Part shown: in pieces, positions 47,375 to 57,419 of the stretch
How positions within the stretch are numbered: the first letter of the stretch is position 1
Layout of the letters: the number at the start of each line of letters is the position of its first letter
Assembly (NCBI RefSeq): GCF_001518815.1
Contig: NZ_CP013987.1
Span: 909,001-973,000 of the forward strand
Direction: 5' to 3'
Length of the DNA: 64,000 bases
From: Pseudomonas oryzihabitans
GTDB taxonomy: Bacteria; Pseudomonadota; Gammaproteobacteria; Pseudomonadales; Pseudomonadaceae
Position numbers and translations under genes: made by a program
The notes under the pieces: model-generated
Seen by the model: only the letters and a program-made list of their open reading frames with translations
Database searches by the model: none
What the model was told of the DNA's origin: nothing

Positions 47375-48850
47375 ATGCCCTCGACGCCTCAGCTGATCCT
47401 TGGTACCCGGTCCGATGGTCAACCCCTCGGTCATCCTCTCAAGCTGGCCAACCGCCATGGCCTCATCGCCGGGGCCTCGGGTACCGGCAAGACCGTGACC
47501 CTGCAGCGCCTCGCCGAAGCCTTCAGCGAGGCGGGCGTCGCCGTGTTCGCCGCCGACATCAAGGGCGATCTCTGCGGCCTGGGTGCAGCTGGCACGCCCC
47601 AGGGCAAGCTGGCCGAGCGCATCGCTGTCCAGGGGCTACCACATCAGCCCCAGGCCTATCCAGTCACGCTCTGGGACATCGATGGCCAGCGCGGCCATCC
47701 GCTGCGCACTACCCTGAGCGAGATGGGGCCGCTGCTGCTGGGCAATCTGCTGGAACTGACCGACAGCCAGCAGGCCGCCTTGCACGCCGCCTTCAAGGTG
47801 GCCGATCGTGAAGGCCTGCTGCTGCTCGACCTCAAGGATCTCAAAGCAGTCCTCAATCACCTGCGCGAACAGCCCGAAATCCTTGGCGAAGACCGCGCCC
47901 TGTTCACCGGCGCTTCGGCCCAGGCGTTGTTGCGGCGCCTGGCGACCCTGGAGCAGCAGGGCGCCGAGGCCTTCTTCGGCGAACCGGCGCTGCAACTGGA
48001 AGACGTACTGCGCCCCGAGGCCGATGGCCGTGGGCGTATTCATCTGCTCGACGCCAGCCGGCTGGTGCACGAGGCACCCAAGGTCTATGCCACCTTTCTG
48101 ATCTGGCTGCTGGCCGAGCTCTTCGAGCAACTGCCTGAGCGCGGCGATGCCGAAAAGCCGGTACTGGCGCTGTTCTTCGACGAAGCGCACCTGCTGTTTG
48201 GCGATACGCCCAAGGCCTTGCGCGAGCGCCTGGAGCAGGTGGTGCGGCTGATCCGTTCCAAGGGCGTCGGCGTCTATTTCGTCACTCAGTCGCCTGCCGA
48301 TCTGCCGGACGCCATCCTGGCCCAGCTGGGGCTGCGCATCCAGCATGGCCTGCGCGCCTTCACCGCCCGGGAGCAGAAGGCCCTGCGTGCGGTGGCAGAC
48401 GGCTTCCGGCCCAACCCGGCCTTCGATAGCCTGCAGGTGCTGACCGAACTTGGCATCGGCGAGGCCCTGGTGGGCAGCCTGGAAGATAAGGGCACTCCCG
48501 CGGTGGTCCAGCGGGTGGCCATCGCGCCACCGCAGTCGCGGGTCGGTCCGCTGGGCGAAAACGAGCGCCAGACGCTGATTCGTCAGTCGCCCCAGGCGGG
48601 GCGCTACGACCGGCCGGTGGATCGTCAGTCGGCTTACGAGATCCTGCATGATCGCCAGGCCGAGCGCCTGCCCGCAGAGGCGCCTGTGGTCGAGACGGCG
48701 CCAAAAGGGCAGGGCGGTGCGCTGGGCGATCTGGTAGGCGAACTGGCTGGCCAGGCGATCAGGAGCGCGGCCCGGCAGGCGGCCAATCAGCTGGGTCGCC
48801 AGCTGGTACGCGGTCTGCTCGGCTCACTGCTGGGTGGCAAGCGCCGCTAG
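47375..48850 (+). CDS. HerA-like (DUF853) ATPase
   Basis: Soluble P-loop ATPase of 491 residues of the HerA/FtsK-related DUF853 group. GLIAGASGTGKTVTLQRLAE is the Walker A region, LALFFDEAHLLFGDTPKAL the Walker B region, and YFVTQSPADLPDAILAQLG a sensor motif. The C-terminal 60 residues are Ala/Gln/Gly-rich (LVGELAGQAIRSAARQ). The cellular role is unknown; homologues are labelled helicases without biochemical proof that I know. The ATG at 47375 has CGGAG 8 bases upstream. Convergent with the lipoprotein gene, with a shared strong terminator between them. Confidence 0.85.
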   Translation: MPSTPQLILGTRSDGQPLGHPLKLANRHGLIAGASGTGKTVTLQRLAEAFSEAGVAVFAADIKGDLCGLGAAGTPQGKLAERIAVQGLPHQPQAYPVTLWDIDGQRGHPLRTTLSEMGPLLLGNLLELTDSQQAALHAAFKVADREGLLLLDLKDLKAVLNHLREQPEILGEDRALFTGASAQALLRRLATLEQQGAEAFFGEPALQLEDVLRPEADGRGRIHLLDASRLVHEAPKVYATFLIWLLAELFEQLPERGDAEKPVLALFFDEAHLLFGDTPKALRERLEQVVRLIRSKGVGVYFVTQSPADLPDAILAQLGLRIQHGLRAFTAREQKALRAVADGFRPNPAFDSLQVLTELGIGEALVGSLEDKGTPAVVQRVAIAPPQSRVGPLGENERQTLIRQSPQAGRYDRPVDRQSAYEILHDRQAERLPAEAPVVETAPKGQGGALGDLVGELAGQAIRSAARQAANQLGRQLVRGLLGSLLGGKRR

Positions 48851-48863
48851 CAGGAAATGCGGA

Positions 48864-48893
48864 CAAAAAAAGACCCCGCCTAGGCGGGGTCTT
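48864..48893 (-). terminator. Intrinsic terminator between convergent genes
   Basis: AAGACCCCGCC (48870-48880) and GGCGGGGTCTT (48883-48893) form a perfect 11-bp stem with a 2-base centre. On the minus strand the stem runs into a 7-base T tract, so it ends the OmpA-like gene at 48911 well. It may also stop plus-strand transcripts from the HerA-like gene. Confidence 0.9.
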
Positions 48894-48910
48894 GTCCTCC
48901 TACGCAGAGA

Positions 48911-49684
48911 TTACATGCGCGGGGCGACCGGGTTGGCATCATTGGAGATGGTCACTTCCACGCGGCGATTCAGCGCGCGGTCGGAGGCGTTGCTGTTGCT
49001 GGCCACCGGGAAGGCCTTGCCATAGCCGCGGGTCTGGATGCGGCTCGGCTCGACACCGGCGCTGATCAGCGCGGTCTGGATGGCCTGGGCGCGACGCTCG
49101 GACAGTTGCTGGTTGTAGGAGTCGCTGCCGACGCTGTCGGTGTAACCCTCGACGATCACCTTGCGCTCGGGATTCTGCTTCAGGTACTCGGCCAGCTTCT
49201 GGGCATTGGCATAGCCCTGGGGCTTGAGTTCGGCCTTGTTGAAGTCGAACAGCACATTGCCGAAGGTCACCACGGTGCCGCGCTCGGTCTGCTTGGCCTG
49301 CAGGGCATCCTGCAGCTGCTTGAGCTGGGCGGTACGGGCATCCAGGCGGGCCTGGGTGCGCTCGGCGTCGACGCTCTGCATCTGGGCTTCGGTCATGCGC
49401 AGCTTGATGGTCTGCATGGCCGTCTGGATGCGCTGGTTGGTCAGGTAGGCCAGCTGGTCGACGGTCTTCTCGTTTTCACCGTCCTTGTAGGCCTTCTCGG
49501 CCTTCTGCAGCCAGGTACCGGCGTCCTTGGTTTCCAGGGCGGCCAGCTGGGCAGCCTGGGGCTGGGACTCCAGCGCGGAATAGTCGGACTTGGCCTGTTC
49601 CAGGTTGGGGTTGGGCGGCGTGGAGCACGCGGCCAGGGCCAGGCTGAGCAGCGACACGGCAGGGATCAGAATGTGTTTACGCAT
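48911..49684 (-). CDS. OmpA-family lipoprotein with DUF4398-like N-terminal domain
   Basis: Outer-membrane lipoprotein of 257 residues. The signal peptide ends in LALAAC with lipidated Cys20. Residues about 25-140 are helical and Ala/Gln/Lys-rich, resembling the DUF4398 domain of the neighbour. Residues about 145-255 form an OmpA peptidoglycan-binding domain with VLFDFNKAELKPQG, VEGYTDSVGSDSYNQQLSER and DRALNRRVEVTI. It should tether the outer membrane to the cell wall. It lies 45 bases downstream of the DUF4398 lipoprotein on the same strand. Confidence 0.9.
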   Translation of the reverse strand: MRKHILIPAVSLLSLALAACSTPPNPNLEQAKSDYSALESQPQAAQLAALETKDAGTWLQKAEKAYKDGENEKTVDQLAYLTNQRIQTAMQTIKLRMTEAQMQSVDAERTQARLDARTAQLKQLQDALQAKQTERGTVVTFGNVLFDFNKAELKPQGYANAQKLAEYLKQNPERKVIVEGYTDSVGSDSYNQQLSERRAQAIQTALISAGVEPSRIQTRGYGKAFPVASNSNASDRALNRRVEVTISNDANPVAPRM

Positions 49685-49729
49685 GATGGTCGTCCTTTGA
49701 ATTCGTGAAGGGAGGAAAGGGGCGGTCGC

Positions 49730-50161
49730 TTACTGCTGGACCTTCTTCTGCAGGTTCTGCTGGAGCTGCAGGTTGATCTGACCTTCCTCACGGATCTGCT
49801 GGATGCTGTTCTGGGCATCCTTGAGTGCGGCGTCGGCCTTGGCGGCCTGGGTCTTGCGGGTGGCCAGACGGGCATCCCACTCGGCCTGTTCGGCCAGTTG
49901 CTTGGCTTCGTCGTACTTCTCGTTGGAGAGCGCGGTCTGGGCCTGCGTCCACTTGTCCTGGGCGGACTTGGTCTCGATGGGCGCGAACTGGTTGCCACCG
50001 GAGCTGACGGCTTCGTTGACGGCGGACTGGGTCACGGCCATCTGCGCGGTCGGCGGATTGCCGGCGCAACCGGCCAGCAACAGCGAGCTGCCCAGCGCGA
50101 GGGCTGCCAGTTTCAGGGTGCAGGCTTTGGACAGGGACTTTTGGGCAGTGGCACTCTTCAT
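49730..50161 (-). CDS. DUF4398-domain lipoprotein
   Basis: Lipoprotein of 143 residues. The signal peptide ends at LLLAGC with Cys32 as lipidation site. The mature part is helical and rich in Ala, Gln, Glu and Lys (SAQDKWTQAQTALSNEKYDE), as in DUF4398 proteins. I start at MKSATAQKS (50161), which has GGAG about 10 bases upstream; the open frame extends 11 codons further. It probably works with the OmpA-like lipoprotein downstream, which repeats the same domain type. Confidence 0.85.
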   Translation of the reverse strand: MKSATAQKSLSKACTLKLAALALGSSLLLAGCAGNPPTAQMAVTQSAVNEAVSSGGNQFAPIETKSAQDKWTQAQTALSNEKYDEAKQLAEQAEWDARLATRKTQAAKADAALKDAQNSIQQIREEGQINLQLQQNLQKKVQQ

Positions 50162-50429
50162 GGATTCAAGCTCCGTTGTTGATCCTAAAAGCACGCCGCC
50201 GGCACGGGCAGGGCGGGCGCCTTGTCAGTAAAAGCCGCAAGTGGAAGAAAGCCCTGCCCGGTCCTTTTTGGGGGCCGTAGTGGGCGCTGGTAACCAGCCC
50301 TCGTCCAGCGCTGCGGTCTGATCCTGTGACCGCTCATCCGCCAAGAATGTTCACTGGCTATCGAATTTCGCCCGACGCCGAAGTGCTTGGCAGAGCGGTA
50401 GCGCCGTAGGTAAAGGTGCAGGTCGGCGT

Positions 50430-50765
50430 CTAGACGCCGTCTTTCGTCTGCAGCTGATGCAGGTGCTTACGCGCCAACTCGAGGAAGCGCGGCGTCGTCC
50501 CGGCGTCCGCGTACAAGGGGTCGCCCAGTTCGTCCGTGGCGACCACCTCGTCCCCCTTGACGTAGGGAAAGCTGGCTTCGAGTTCCTCGAACGCCGCCGC
50601 CAGCAATTCGCTGAGCAGCGCTTCGGGGGTGCGCTGGGGGTAGAGCTCGCACAGGGCTTCGAGACGGGCAGCGGTCTCCAGCTCCAGGTCGAGACGGTAG
50701 CTGCGGGTCGCGCCGGATGCGGGGGTCTGCTGCTCCCATTGGTGAGCGAGTTCGCGAATCTTCAT
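50430..50765 (-). CDS. Conserved Pseudomonas protein of unknown function
   Basis: Acidic soluble protein of 111 residues. The middle ([20 protein letters not shown]) looks like a ribbon-helix-helix-type helix pair, followed by [19 protein letters not shown] and [20 protein letters not shown], a conserved block I remember from Pseudomonas proteins next to ppc. Some databases call homologues a pilus-tip component, which I cannot support. The start at 50765 is marked by homologous [10 protein letters not shown]. It is divergent from ppc. The gap 50162-50429 shows no clear feature. Confidence 0.72.
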   Translation of the reverse strand: MKIRELAHQWEQQTPASGATRSYRLDLELETAARLEALCELYPQRTPEALLSELLAAAFEELEASFPYVKGDEVVATDELGDPLYADAGTTPRFLELARKHLHQLQTKDGV

Positions 50766-50928
50766 GGTATCTCCGGAAAGGTTAGGCAAAGGTCGGATGG
50801 TCAGCCCGATCACGGCTGGGCACCCTGCAAAAACCGGGGCTTGCAACCGTGGCAGTAGGGTGCTGTCCTCTGCGCTAGACCGCAGCGGTTGCCGTGAGGT
50901 CCGAACCGGTACTTTCAAGGAGCACGAG

Positions 50929-53565
50929 ATGGTGGAAATCGACGTTCGCCTGCGCGAGCAGGTGCGGTTGCTGGGTGAGCTCCTGGGGCAGACCATCGCC
51001 GACCAGCATGGCGCAGCCTTTCTCGACAAGATCGAGCGGATTCGCAAGGGCGCCAAGGCCGCCCGTGGCGGGTCCGCGGAAGGCGCCCGTCAGTTGGGCG
51101 ATACCCTGGATACCCTGGCCGAAGACGAACTGCTGCCCGTGGCGCGGGCCTTCAGCCACTTTCTCAACCTTGCCAACATTGCCGAGGAATACCACAAGGT
51201 CAGACGGCGCACCGAGGACGAGCCGCCGCCCTTCGAGCAGCAGGTACTGCCCGAGTTGCTGGAACGGCTGAGCGCGGCCGGTCATTCCGGCCAGGAGCTG
51301 GCCGAGCGCGTGGCGGCGCTGGACATCGACCTCGTGCTGACCGCCCACCCCACCGAGGTCTCCCGGCGCACCCTGATCCAGAAATACGACGAGATCAGCG
51401 CTCAGCTGGCCGCCCTCGATCATCGTGACCTGAGCGCTGCCGAAGTGGCCGCCATCGAGGCGCGGCTGCGCCGGCTGATCGCCGAGGCCTGGCACACCGA
51501 AGAGATTCGTCGCCAGCGCCCGACGCCGGTGGACGAAGCCAAGTGGGGCTTCGCGGTGATCGAGAATTCGCTCTGGCAGGCGGTGCCCAATCTGCTGCGC
51601 AATCTGGATGTCTGCCTGGAGGAACGCACCGGCCAACGACTGCCGCTGACGGCCGCCCCGGTACGCTTCTCGTCATGGATGGGCGGCGACCGCGACGGCA
51701 ATCCCAATGTCACCGCCGCCATCACCCGCGAGGTACTGCTGCTGGCGCGCTGGATGGCCGCGGATCTCTATCTGCGCGATGTCGACCGGCTGGCCGCCGA
51801 GCTGTCCATGCAGGCGGCGAGTCCGGCCCTGCGCGAACAGGCCGGTGATCACCCCGAGCCCTATCGCAAGGTGCTCAAGGTGCTGCGCGAACGCCTGCAG
51901 ATCACCCGCAGCTGGGCCGCCCATGCGATCACCGACCCCCATGCCGGCGCCCGTCACATCCTCAGCGACAACGCCGAGCTGATCGCCCCGCTGCAGCTGT
52001 GCTACGACTCCCTGCAGCGCTGCGGTCTGGGCGTCATCGCCGACGGCTCCCTGCTCGACACCCTGCGCCGGGCGCGTACCTTCGGGCTCTATCTGGTCCG
52101 GCTGGACATTCGGCAGGACGCCGCGCGGCATGCCGCGGCCATGGCCGACATCTGCCGCTACCTGAAGCTGGGCGACTACGCCGCCTGGAGCGAGGAGCAG
52201 CGCCTGGACTTCCTGCGTGGGGAGCTGAGTGGCCGGCGGCCGCTGTTGCCCCAGGACGCCCAGCTCGACGCCGATACCCAGGAGGTGCTCGCCACCTGTC
52301 GCGTCATTGCCGCCTCGCCGCCCGATGCCCTGGGCTCCTATGTCATCTCCATGGCCGGCGCGGCTTCCGACGTGCTTGCCGTGCAGCTGCTGCTGCGCGA
52401 ATGCGGGGTGCGCCAGCCGATGCGCGTGGTACCCCTGTTCGAGACCCTCGACGACCTTGATCACGCCGGCACCGCCATCGCCAGCCTGCTGGACCTGCCC
52501 GACTATCGCGAGCGCCTGGCCGGACCCCAGGAGGTCATGATCGGCTATTCGGATTCGGCCAAGGACGCCGGTACCCTGACGGCCGCCTGGGCCCAGTACC
52601 GCGCCCAGGAGGCACTGGTGGAGATCTGCGCCAGCCGCGAGGTGGAACTGCTGCTGTTCCATGGCCGGGGCGGCACCGTGGGGCGGGGCGGCGGTCCGGC
52701 CCATGCGGCCATCCTGTCGCAGCCGCCGGGCTCGGTTGCCGGGCGGTTCCGCACCACCGAACAGGGCGAGATGATCCGCTTCAAGTTCGGCCAGCCGGCC
52801 ATCGCCGAGCAGAATCTGGCGCTCTATCTGGGCGCCGTGCTGGAGGCCACGCTGTTGCCGCCCCCAGCCCCGGAGCCGGCCTGGCGCGAGCAGATGGATC
52901 GCCTGGCCCGCGACAGCCTGCAGTCCTATCGCGGCGTGGTGCGCGAGGATCCGCACTTCGTCACCTATTTCCGCCAGGCCACGCCGGAACAGGAGCTGGG
53001 CCGCCTGCCGCTGGGCAGTCGGCCGGCCAAGCGCCGCGAGGGAGGGGTGGAAAGCCTCAGGGCCATCCCCTGGATCTTCGCCTGGACCCAGACCCGCTTG
53101 ATGCTGCCCGCCTGGCTCGGCTGGGAAGCTGCGCTGGAAGAGGCCGAGCGGCGGGGCGAGTCGCCACTGCTGCGCGAGATGCGCGAGCGCTGGCCGTTCT
53201 TCCAGACCCGCATCGACATGCTGGAGATGGTGCTGGCCAAGGCCGAGGCCGAACTGGCACGGCTGTATGACGAGCGCCTGGTCGAGGCGGACCTGCAGGT
53301 GCTTGGCAGCCAGCTGCGCGAGCGGCTGCGCCAGGCGGGCGTGGCGGTATTGCGGCTGACCGGGCAGGGGGAGTTGCTCGAACACCATCCGGAAACCCTG
53401 GTGTTCATCGCCGTGCGCAACACCTATCTCGACCCGCTGCACCTGCTGCAGATCGAGTTGCTGGCCCGGGCGCGGGCGGCGGGCGAAAGCCAGCCGGCGG
53501 CGCTCGATCAGGCCCTGCTGGTGAGCGTGGCCGGTATCGCCGCGGGACTGCGTAATACCGGTTGA
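50929..53565 (+). CDS. ppc: Phosphoenolpyruvate carboxylase
   Basis: Anaplerotic cytosolic enzyme that makes oxaloacetate from PEP and bicarbonate. Length is 878 residues. Key motifs are [17 protein letters not shown] with the catalytic His, [46 protein letters not shown] and the C-terminal RNTG. I start at [11 protein letters not shown], preceded by AAGGAG; the upstream open frame to 50764 has no support. P. aeruginosa also has ppc next to adk and tsaB. Confidence 0.96.
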   Translation: MVEIDVRLREQVRLLGELLGQTIADQHGAAFLDKIERIRKGAKAARGGSAEGARQLGDTLDTLAEDELLPVARAFSHFLNLANIAEEYHKVRRRTEDEPPPFEQQVLPELLERLSAAGHSGQELAERVAALDIDLVLTAHPTEVSRRTLIQKYDEISAQLAALDHRDLSAAEVAAIEARLRRLIAEAWHTEEIRRQRPTPVDEAKWGFAVIENSLWQAVPNLLRNLDVCLEERTGQRLPLTAAPVRFSSWMGGDRDGNPNVTAAITREVLLLARWMAADLYLRDVDRLAAELSMQAASPALREQAGDHPEPYRKVLKVLRERLQITRSWAAHAITDPHAGARHILSDNAELIAPLQLCYDSLQRCGLGVIADGSLLDTLRRARTFGLYLVRLDIRQDAARHAAAMADICRYLKLGDYAAWSEEQRLDFLRGELSGRRPLLPQDAQLDADTQEVLATCRVIAASPPDALGSYVISMAGAASDVLAVQLLLRECGVRQPMRVVPLFETLDDLDHAGTAIASLLDLPDYRERLAGPQEVMIGYSDSAKDAGTLTAAWAQYRAQEALVEICASREVELLLFHGRGGTVGRGGGPAHAAILSQPPGSVAGRFRTTEQGEMIRFKFGQPAIAEQNLALYLGAVLEATLLPPPAPEPAWREQMDRLARDSLQSYRGVVREDPHFVTYFRQATPEQELGRLPLGSRPAKRREGGVESLRAIPWIFAWTQTRLMLPAWLGWEAALEEAERRGESPLLREMRERWPFFQTRIDMLEMVLAKAEAELARLYDERLVEADLQVLGSQLRERLRQAGVAVLRLTGQGELLEHHPETLVFIAVRNTYLDPLHLLQIELLARARAAGESQPAALDQALLVSVAGIAAGLRNTG

Positions 53566-53755
53566 ACAGACTGTCGCTTTTGCCGGTGCCCGGGGTCGTC
53601 TGGACGGGCCCGGCACCTGCGACGCTTGGTAACTTGTGCGGCCAGGGGGCGCTGTGTATGGTTGGTCCCTTTGGCCGTCTCGTGTCGTCGACAACAATCA
53701 TCGCGACAGCGCCCTGCGCGGGCTGCCAGTCCGAGACCATTCTAAGGAGCAACAG

Positions 53756-54403
53756 ATGCGCGTAATCCTGCTGGGAGCGCCCGGTGCCGGCAAAGGTACT
53801 CAGGCCCGGTTCATCACTGAGAAATTCGGCATTCCGCAGGTTTCCACCGGCGACATGCTGCGTGCCGCGGTCAAGGCCGGCACGCCCCTGGGGCTGCAGG
53901 TCAAGGACATCATGGACAACGGCGGCCTGGTTTCCGACGAGATCATCATCGCCCTGATCAGCGAACGCATCCTGGAGGCCGACTGCGCCCAGGGCTTCCT
54001 GTTCGACGGCTTCCCGCGCACCATTCCCCAGGCCGAGGCGCTCGAAGCCGCAGGCGTCAAGATCGACCACGTGCTGGAGATCGCCGTCGATGACGAGGAA
54101 ATCGTCCAGCGGCTGTCCGGTCGCCGCGTGCACCCGGGTTCGGGCCGCGTCTATCACGTCCAGCACAATCCGCCGAAGATCGCCGACACCGACGATGTGA
54201 CCGGTGAGCCGCTGGTACAGCGTGAAGACGATCGCGAAGCCACCATTCGCAAGCGCCTGGAGCTCTATCATTCCCAGACCAAGCCGCTGGTAGCGTTCTA
54301 CCAGAAGCTGGGCGCCGCCCAGGGCACGCCCAAATGCAGCCGCATCGAAGGCGTGGGTTCGGTGGATGCCATCACGGCCAAGGTGCTGCAAGCCCTGAAC
54401 TGA
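53756..54403 (+). CDS. adk: Adenylate kinase
   Basis: Interconverts ATP plus AMP and two ADP. Length 215 residues, the long bacterial form. P-loop [15 protein letters not shown], the AMP-binding [14 protein letters not shown], and an LID region [16 protein letters not shown] without zinc cysteines. Start ATG at 53756 with AAGGAG upstream; the frame is open earlier but unsupported. Confidence 0.97.
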   Translation: MRVILLGAPGAGKGTQARFITEKFGIPQVSTGDMLRAAVKAGTPLGLQVKDIMDNGGLVSDEIIIALISERILEADCAQGFLFDGFPRTIPQAEALEAAGVKIDHVLEIAVDDEEIVQRLSGRRVHPGSGRVYHVQHNPPKIADTDDVTGEPLVQREDDREATIRKRLELYHSQTKPLVAFYQKLGAAQGTPKCSRIEGVGSVDAITAKVLQALN

Positions 54404-54540
54404 TCCCGACTCCGACCGCCTGCGCCCGCAGGTGGTCCGCTCAAGACGCCGGCCTGGTGTCGTGAGCGATGGGCGGGTCCCCTTGGGTCCCGTCTTCCTC
54501 TAGAATGCGCAGCCCTCCTAATCGTTGCGGATTCGCCCCC

Positions 54541-55224
54541 ATGTCCATCCTGCTCGCCCTCGACACCGCCACCGAAGCCTGTTCGGTCGCCTTGCACCTG
54601 GGCGACGAGATCATCCATCGCTACGAGATCGCGCCACGTCTGCATGCCCAACGGGTACTGCCCATGGTGCAAGAGGTGCTGGCCGAGACCGGCATGAGTC
54701 TGTCGCAGGTGGATGCCATCGCCTTCGGTCGTGGTCCTGGCGCCTTCACCGGGGTGCGGATCGCCATCGGCGTGGTGCAGGGCCTGGCCTTTGGTCTGGA
54801 TCGACCGGTGCTGCCGGTGTCGAATCTGGCGATCATCGCCCAGCGCGCCTGGCGCGAGCGGGGTGTGACCCAGGTGGCCGCGGCCATCGATGCGCGCATG
54901 GACGAGGTCTACTGGGGTTGCTACCGCCTGGAAGGCGAGGCCATGGCCCTGGCAGGCGCGGAAGCCGTGCTGGCGCCCGAAGCCATCGCCCTGCCCGAGG
55001 ACGCCACGGGCGACTGGTTCGGCGCCGGGACCGGTTGGGGCTACGAGGGTCGCATGGCCGTGCCGCTCGGCGAAAGGGATGCCACCCTGCTGCCCCATGC
55101 ATGGGATCTGGCAATGCTCGCCGCCGTTGGCTGGCAGCGCGGCGAAGCCGTGTCGGCGGAGTCCGAGGCCGCGCAACCCGTCTATCTGCGTGACCGGGTC
55201 GCCACTCCTAAACAGTCGGTCTGA
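54541..55224 (+). CDS. tsaB: tRNA threonylcarbamoyladenosine biosynthesis protein TsaB
   Basis: ASKHA-fold partner of TsaD and TsaE in making t6A37 on tRNAs. Length 227 residues. The start ILLALDTATEACSVAL, AFGRGPGAFTGVRIAIGVVQ and VAAAIDARMDEVYWGCY are characteristic. The start MSILLALDT at 54541 fits homologues. It follows adk after 137 bases. Confidence 0.95.
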   Translation: MSILLALDTATEACSVALHLGDEIIHRYEIAPRLHAQRVLPMVQEVLAETGMSLSQVDAIAFGRGPGAFTGVRIAIGVVQGLAFGLDRPVLPVSNLAIIAQRAWRERGVTQVAAAIDARMDEVYWGCYRLEGEAMALAGAEAVLAPEAIALPEDATGDWFGAGTGWGYEGRMAVPLGERDATLLPHAWDLAMLAAVGWQRGEAVSAESEAAQPVYLRDRVATPKQSV

Positions 55225-55362
55225 TGGCAAGGAACCAGGGGGTAATGGTCAGACGTCTAAGATCTGAACGCCACTCGTCCGCCCATCGTGACGGACGTCC
55301 GGCTCTTGATTGTCATAGTTTTCGACCCTACTTAGAGTAGCGTCATCCGTTCGGGACCTGCC

Positions 55363-55722
55363 ATGCGCATCGACAGCGGCTATTCCTCCTCCGCCTACCC
55401 CCTGAATCGTTCTTCGCGCGCGGTCACACCCGTACGTGAAGTGGCGCGGGACGAGGACGCCCGGCAGAATGCCATCGCCAAGGAGGCGGCGGGCAATCCC
55501 CAACCCAATGTCGCACCTGTGCGCCGGGTCGAGGCGGCTGCTGCCACCGACACCAGCCGTGGCGATACCAATGGTCTGGTGCTCAGTGAACGGGAAGGCC
55601 GTTTCGCCAGCCAGCTCACCGGTCGCGCCCAGCAGGCCCTGGCCAGCTATGGCAGCACCGCTGCCTTTGGCGCAGAGCCCGATGGCTCTTCCAGCGTCGT
55701 GGGCCTCGATCTCTACGCCTGA
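55363..55722 (+). CDS. Small conserved protein, function unknown
   Basis: Protein of 119 residues, rich in Ala, Ser, Arg and Gly and probably largely disordered at the N terminus (DSGYSSSAYPLNRSSRA). The C-terminal SQLTGRAQQALASYGS and VVGLDLYA are the most structured parts. No signal peptide. It lies between tsaB and the DUF72 gene, where P. aeruginosa also has a small hypothetical gene. Its stop overlaps the next start (TGATG), so the two are probably coupled. Confidence 0.7.
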   Translation: MRIDSGYSSSAYPLNRSSRAVTPVREVARDEDARQNAIAKEAAGNPQPNVAPVRRVEAAAATDTSRGDTNGLVLSEREGRFASQLTGRAQQALASYGSTAAFGAEPDGSSSVVGLDLYA

Positions 55723-56579
55723 TGCTGCCGTACTTTCTCGGCTGTCCTTCCTGGAACGATAACGCCTGGCGCGAAAGCCTCTACCATGGCCTGCGTCCAG
55801 GTGACTTCCTGCCGCGCTATGCCCAGGTGTTCAATGCCGTGGAAGGCAATACCACCTTCTATGCCTGGCCCTCGGCGGACACCATCCGCCGCTGGGCCGA
55901 GCTGATGCCCAGCGGCTTTCGCTTCTGCGCCAAGTTTCCCCGGGACATCAGCCATGCCGAGGATCTGCGGGTACAGCTTTCCAGCGCCCGCACCTTTCTC
56001 GACCTGCTGGCGCCGCTGGGCGAGCGGGCCAGCCCGCTGTGGCTGCAATTGCCGGCCGGTTTCGGTCCGGACCGGCTCAATGAACTGAGGGTCTTTCTCT
56101 CGGCCATGGCCCCACGCTGCGCCCTGGCCGTCGAAGTCCGACACCTGGCCTTCTTCGACAAGGGCGAAACCGAGCGTGCCCTCAACCGGCTGCTCATGGA
56201 GCTGGGCGTGGAGCGCGTTGGACTGGATTCCGCCGCCCTGTTCAGCGCCGACCCGAGTGAGCCGGCGGTACGCCTGGCCCAGGCCAAGAAGCCGCGAGTA
56301 CCGGCGCGCGCCCTGGCATTCAGCGAGCAGCCCCAGGTACGCTTCATCGGCCGCCTGGAGCTGGCCGCCAACGACTACTACCTGGCCAAGTGGATCACCC
56401 GGGTAGCGGACTGGGTCGAGGCGGGCAAGGCGCCCTATGTCTTTCTCCATACCCCGGACAATCGCCAGGCGCCCGAGCTAGCGCTGAGATTCCATGCCCA
56501 ACTGCGCGAACGATTGCCCGGCCTGCCGGAGTTGCCCGCCTTGACCACCGCCGACACCGAACAACTCGGCCTGCTCTAG
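55722..56579 (+). CDS. DUF72 (YecE-like) protein
   Basis: TIM-barrel-like protein of 285 residues of the DUF72/YecE family, function not established. FLGCPSWNDNAWRESLYHG, FNAVEGNTTFYAWPSADTIR, FRFCAKFPRDISH and KAPYVFLHTPDNRQAP are the family blocks. The ATG overlaps the preceding stop by one base. Confidence 0.9.
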   Translation: MLPYFLGCPSWNDNAWRESLYHGLRPGDFLPRYAQVFNAVEGNTTFYAWPSADTIRRWAELMPSGFRFCAKFPRDISHAEDLRVQLSSARTFLDLLAPLGERASPLWLQLPAGFGPDRLNELRVFLSAMAPRCALAVEVRHLAFFDKGETERALNRLLMELGVERVGLDSAALFSADPSEPAVRLAQAKKPRVPARALAFSEQPQVRFIGRLELAANDYYLAKWITRVADWVEAGKAPYVFLHTPDNRQAPELALRFHAQLRERLPGLPELPALTTADTEQLGLL

Positions 56580-56686
56580 TCCGCGCCCTTCGTCGCGATA
56601 CGTTTGGCGACGTTTTCGCCGGCATTCCCGTGGTCCGCTCCGGTCAGATGAAGTCTCTCGCTTGACGATCCTCTTCGGCGCGCCGC

Positions 56687-57388
56687 ATGAAAGCCAGACA
56701 CCTGCTCGGTCTCGTCATCCTGCTCTATGGCGGTCTACACACAGCCTTCGACCAGGGCTGGCTGCTTGTTCCGCCGGCCTACAATCCCTGGGCGCCACTG
56801 GACATCCAGGCATCCACCAACCCCGTCACCCGGATCAAGCTATGGCGCCTGCAAGCCGATGCCGACTATTGCGCGGCGTCCCTGGCGACCTCGGCGCTCA
56901 GCTATCGCGAGCTGCGCGGTAATCCCGGTTCGGCTGACTGTCCCCTGGAGCGGACGGTGCGTGTCCAGCGCGGCGAAGGCGTAAGACTCAGCGGCAGCTT
57001 CCTTGCCAGCTGCCCCCTGGCGGTCAGCTTCGCGCTTTTCGAGCGGCAGGCGCTACAACCCGCCGCCGAAGCCGTCTATGGCCAGCGGGTGGCCGAGGTG
57101 GAGCACTATGGCAGCTTCGCCTGCCGCAACATCTATGGCCGGGCCAGCGGGAGACGCAGTCAGCACGCCACGGCCAACGCCCTGGATATCGCCGGCCTGC
57201 GCCTGGCCGATGGCCGGCGGATCAGCGTGGCGCGGGATTGGAAGGGCGATCCCAAGGCGCAGCGCTTCCTGCGCCTGGTACGCGATGGCGCCTGCCGCGC
57301 CTTCAACACCACCCTGGGACCTGACTACAACGCGGCGCACCGCGATCATTTCCATGTCGACATGGGTGGCTTCCGCGTCTGCCGGTAG
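56687..57388 (+). CDS. Extensin-like (DUF882/YcbK-type) membrane-anchored protein
   Basis: Protein of 233 residues with an N-terminal membrane anchor ([17 protein letters not shown]) and an extensin-like C-terminal domain: [36 protein letters not shown] and [16 protein letters not shown]. The His and Asp residues there resemble the zinc site of LAS-type D-Ala-D-Ala peptidases, so a peptidoglycan-related role in the periplasm is possible but unproven. Confidence 0.85.
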   Translation: MKARHLLGLVILLYGGLHTAFDQGWLLVPPAYNPWAPLDIQASTNPVTRIKLWRLQADADYCAASLATSALSYRELRGNPGSADCPLERTVRVQRGEGVRLSGSFLASCPLAVSFALFERQALQPAAEAVYGQRVAEVEHYGSFACRNIYGRASGRRSQHATANALDIAGLRLADGRRISVARDWKGDPKAQRFLRLVRDGACRAFNTTLGPDYNAAHRDHFHVDMGGFRVCR

Positions 57389-57419
57389 AATGACCGGTCT
57401 TCCCGCCATCGAGTCGCCC

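Noticed and set aside
53579..53630. Terminator after ppc
   Set aside because: A GC-rich hairpin (GGTGCCCGGG with CCCGGCACC) can form, but it contains a bulge and has no T tract, so support is too weak.
51673..53697. A 674-codon open frame antisense to ppc
   Set aside because: It has no recognisable domain, and ppc is intact on the plus strand.
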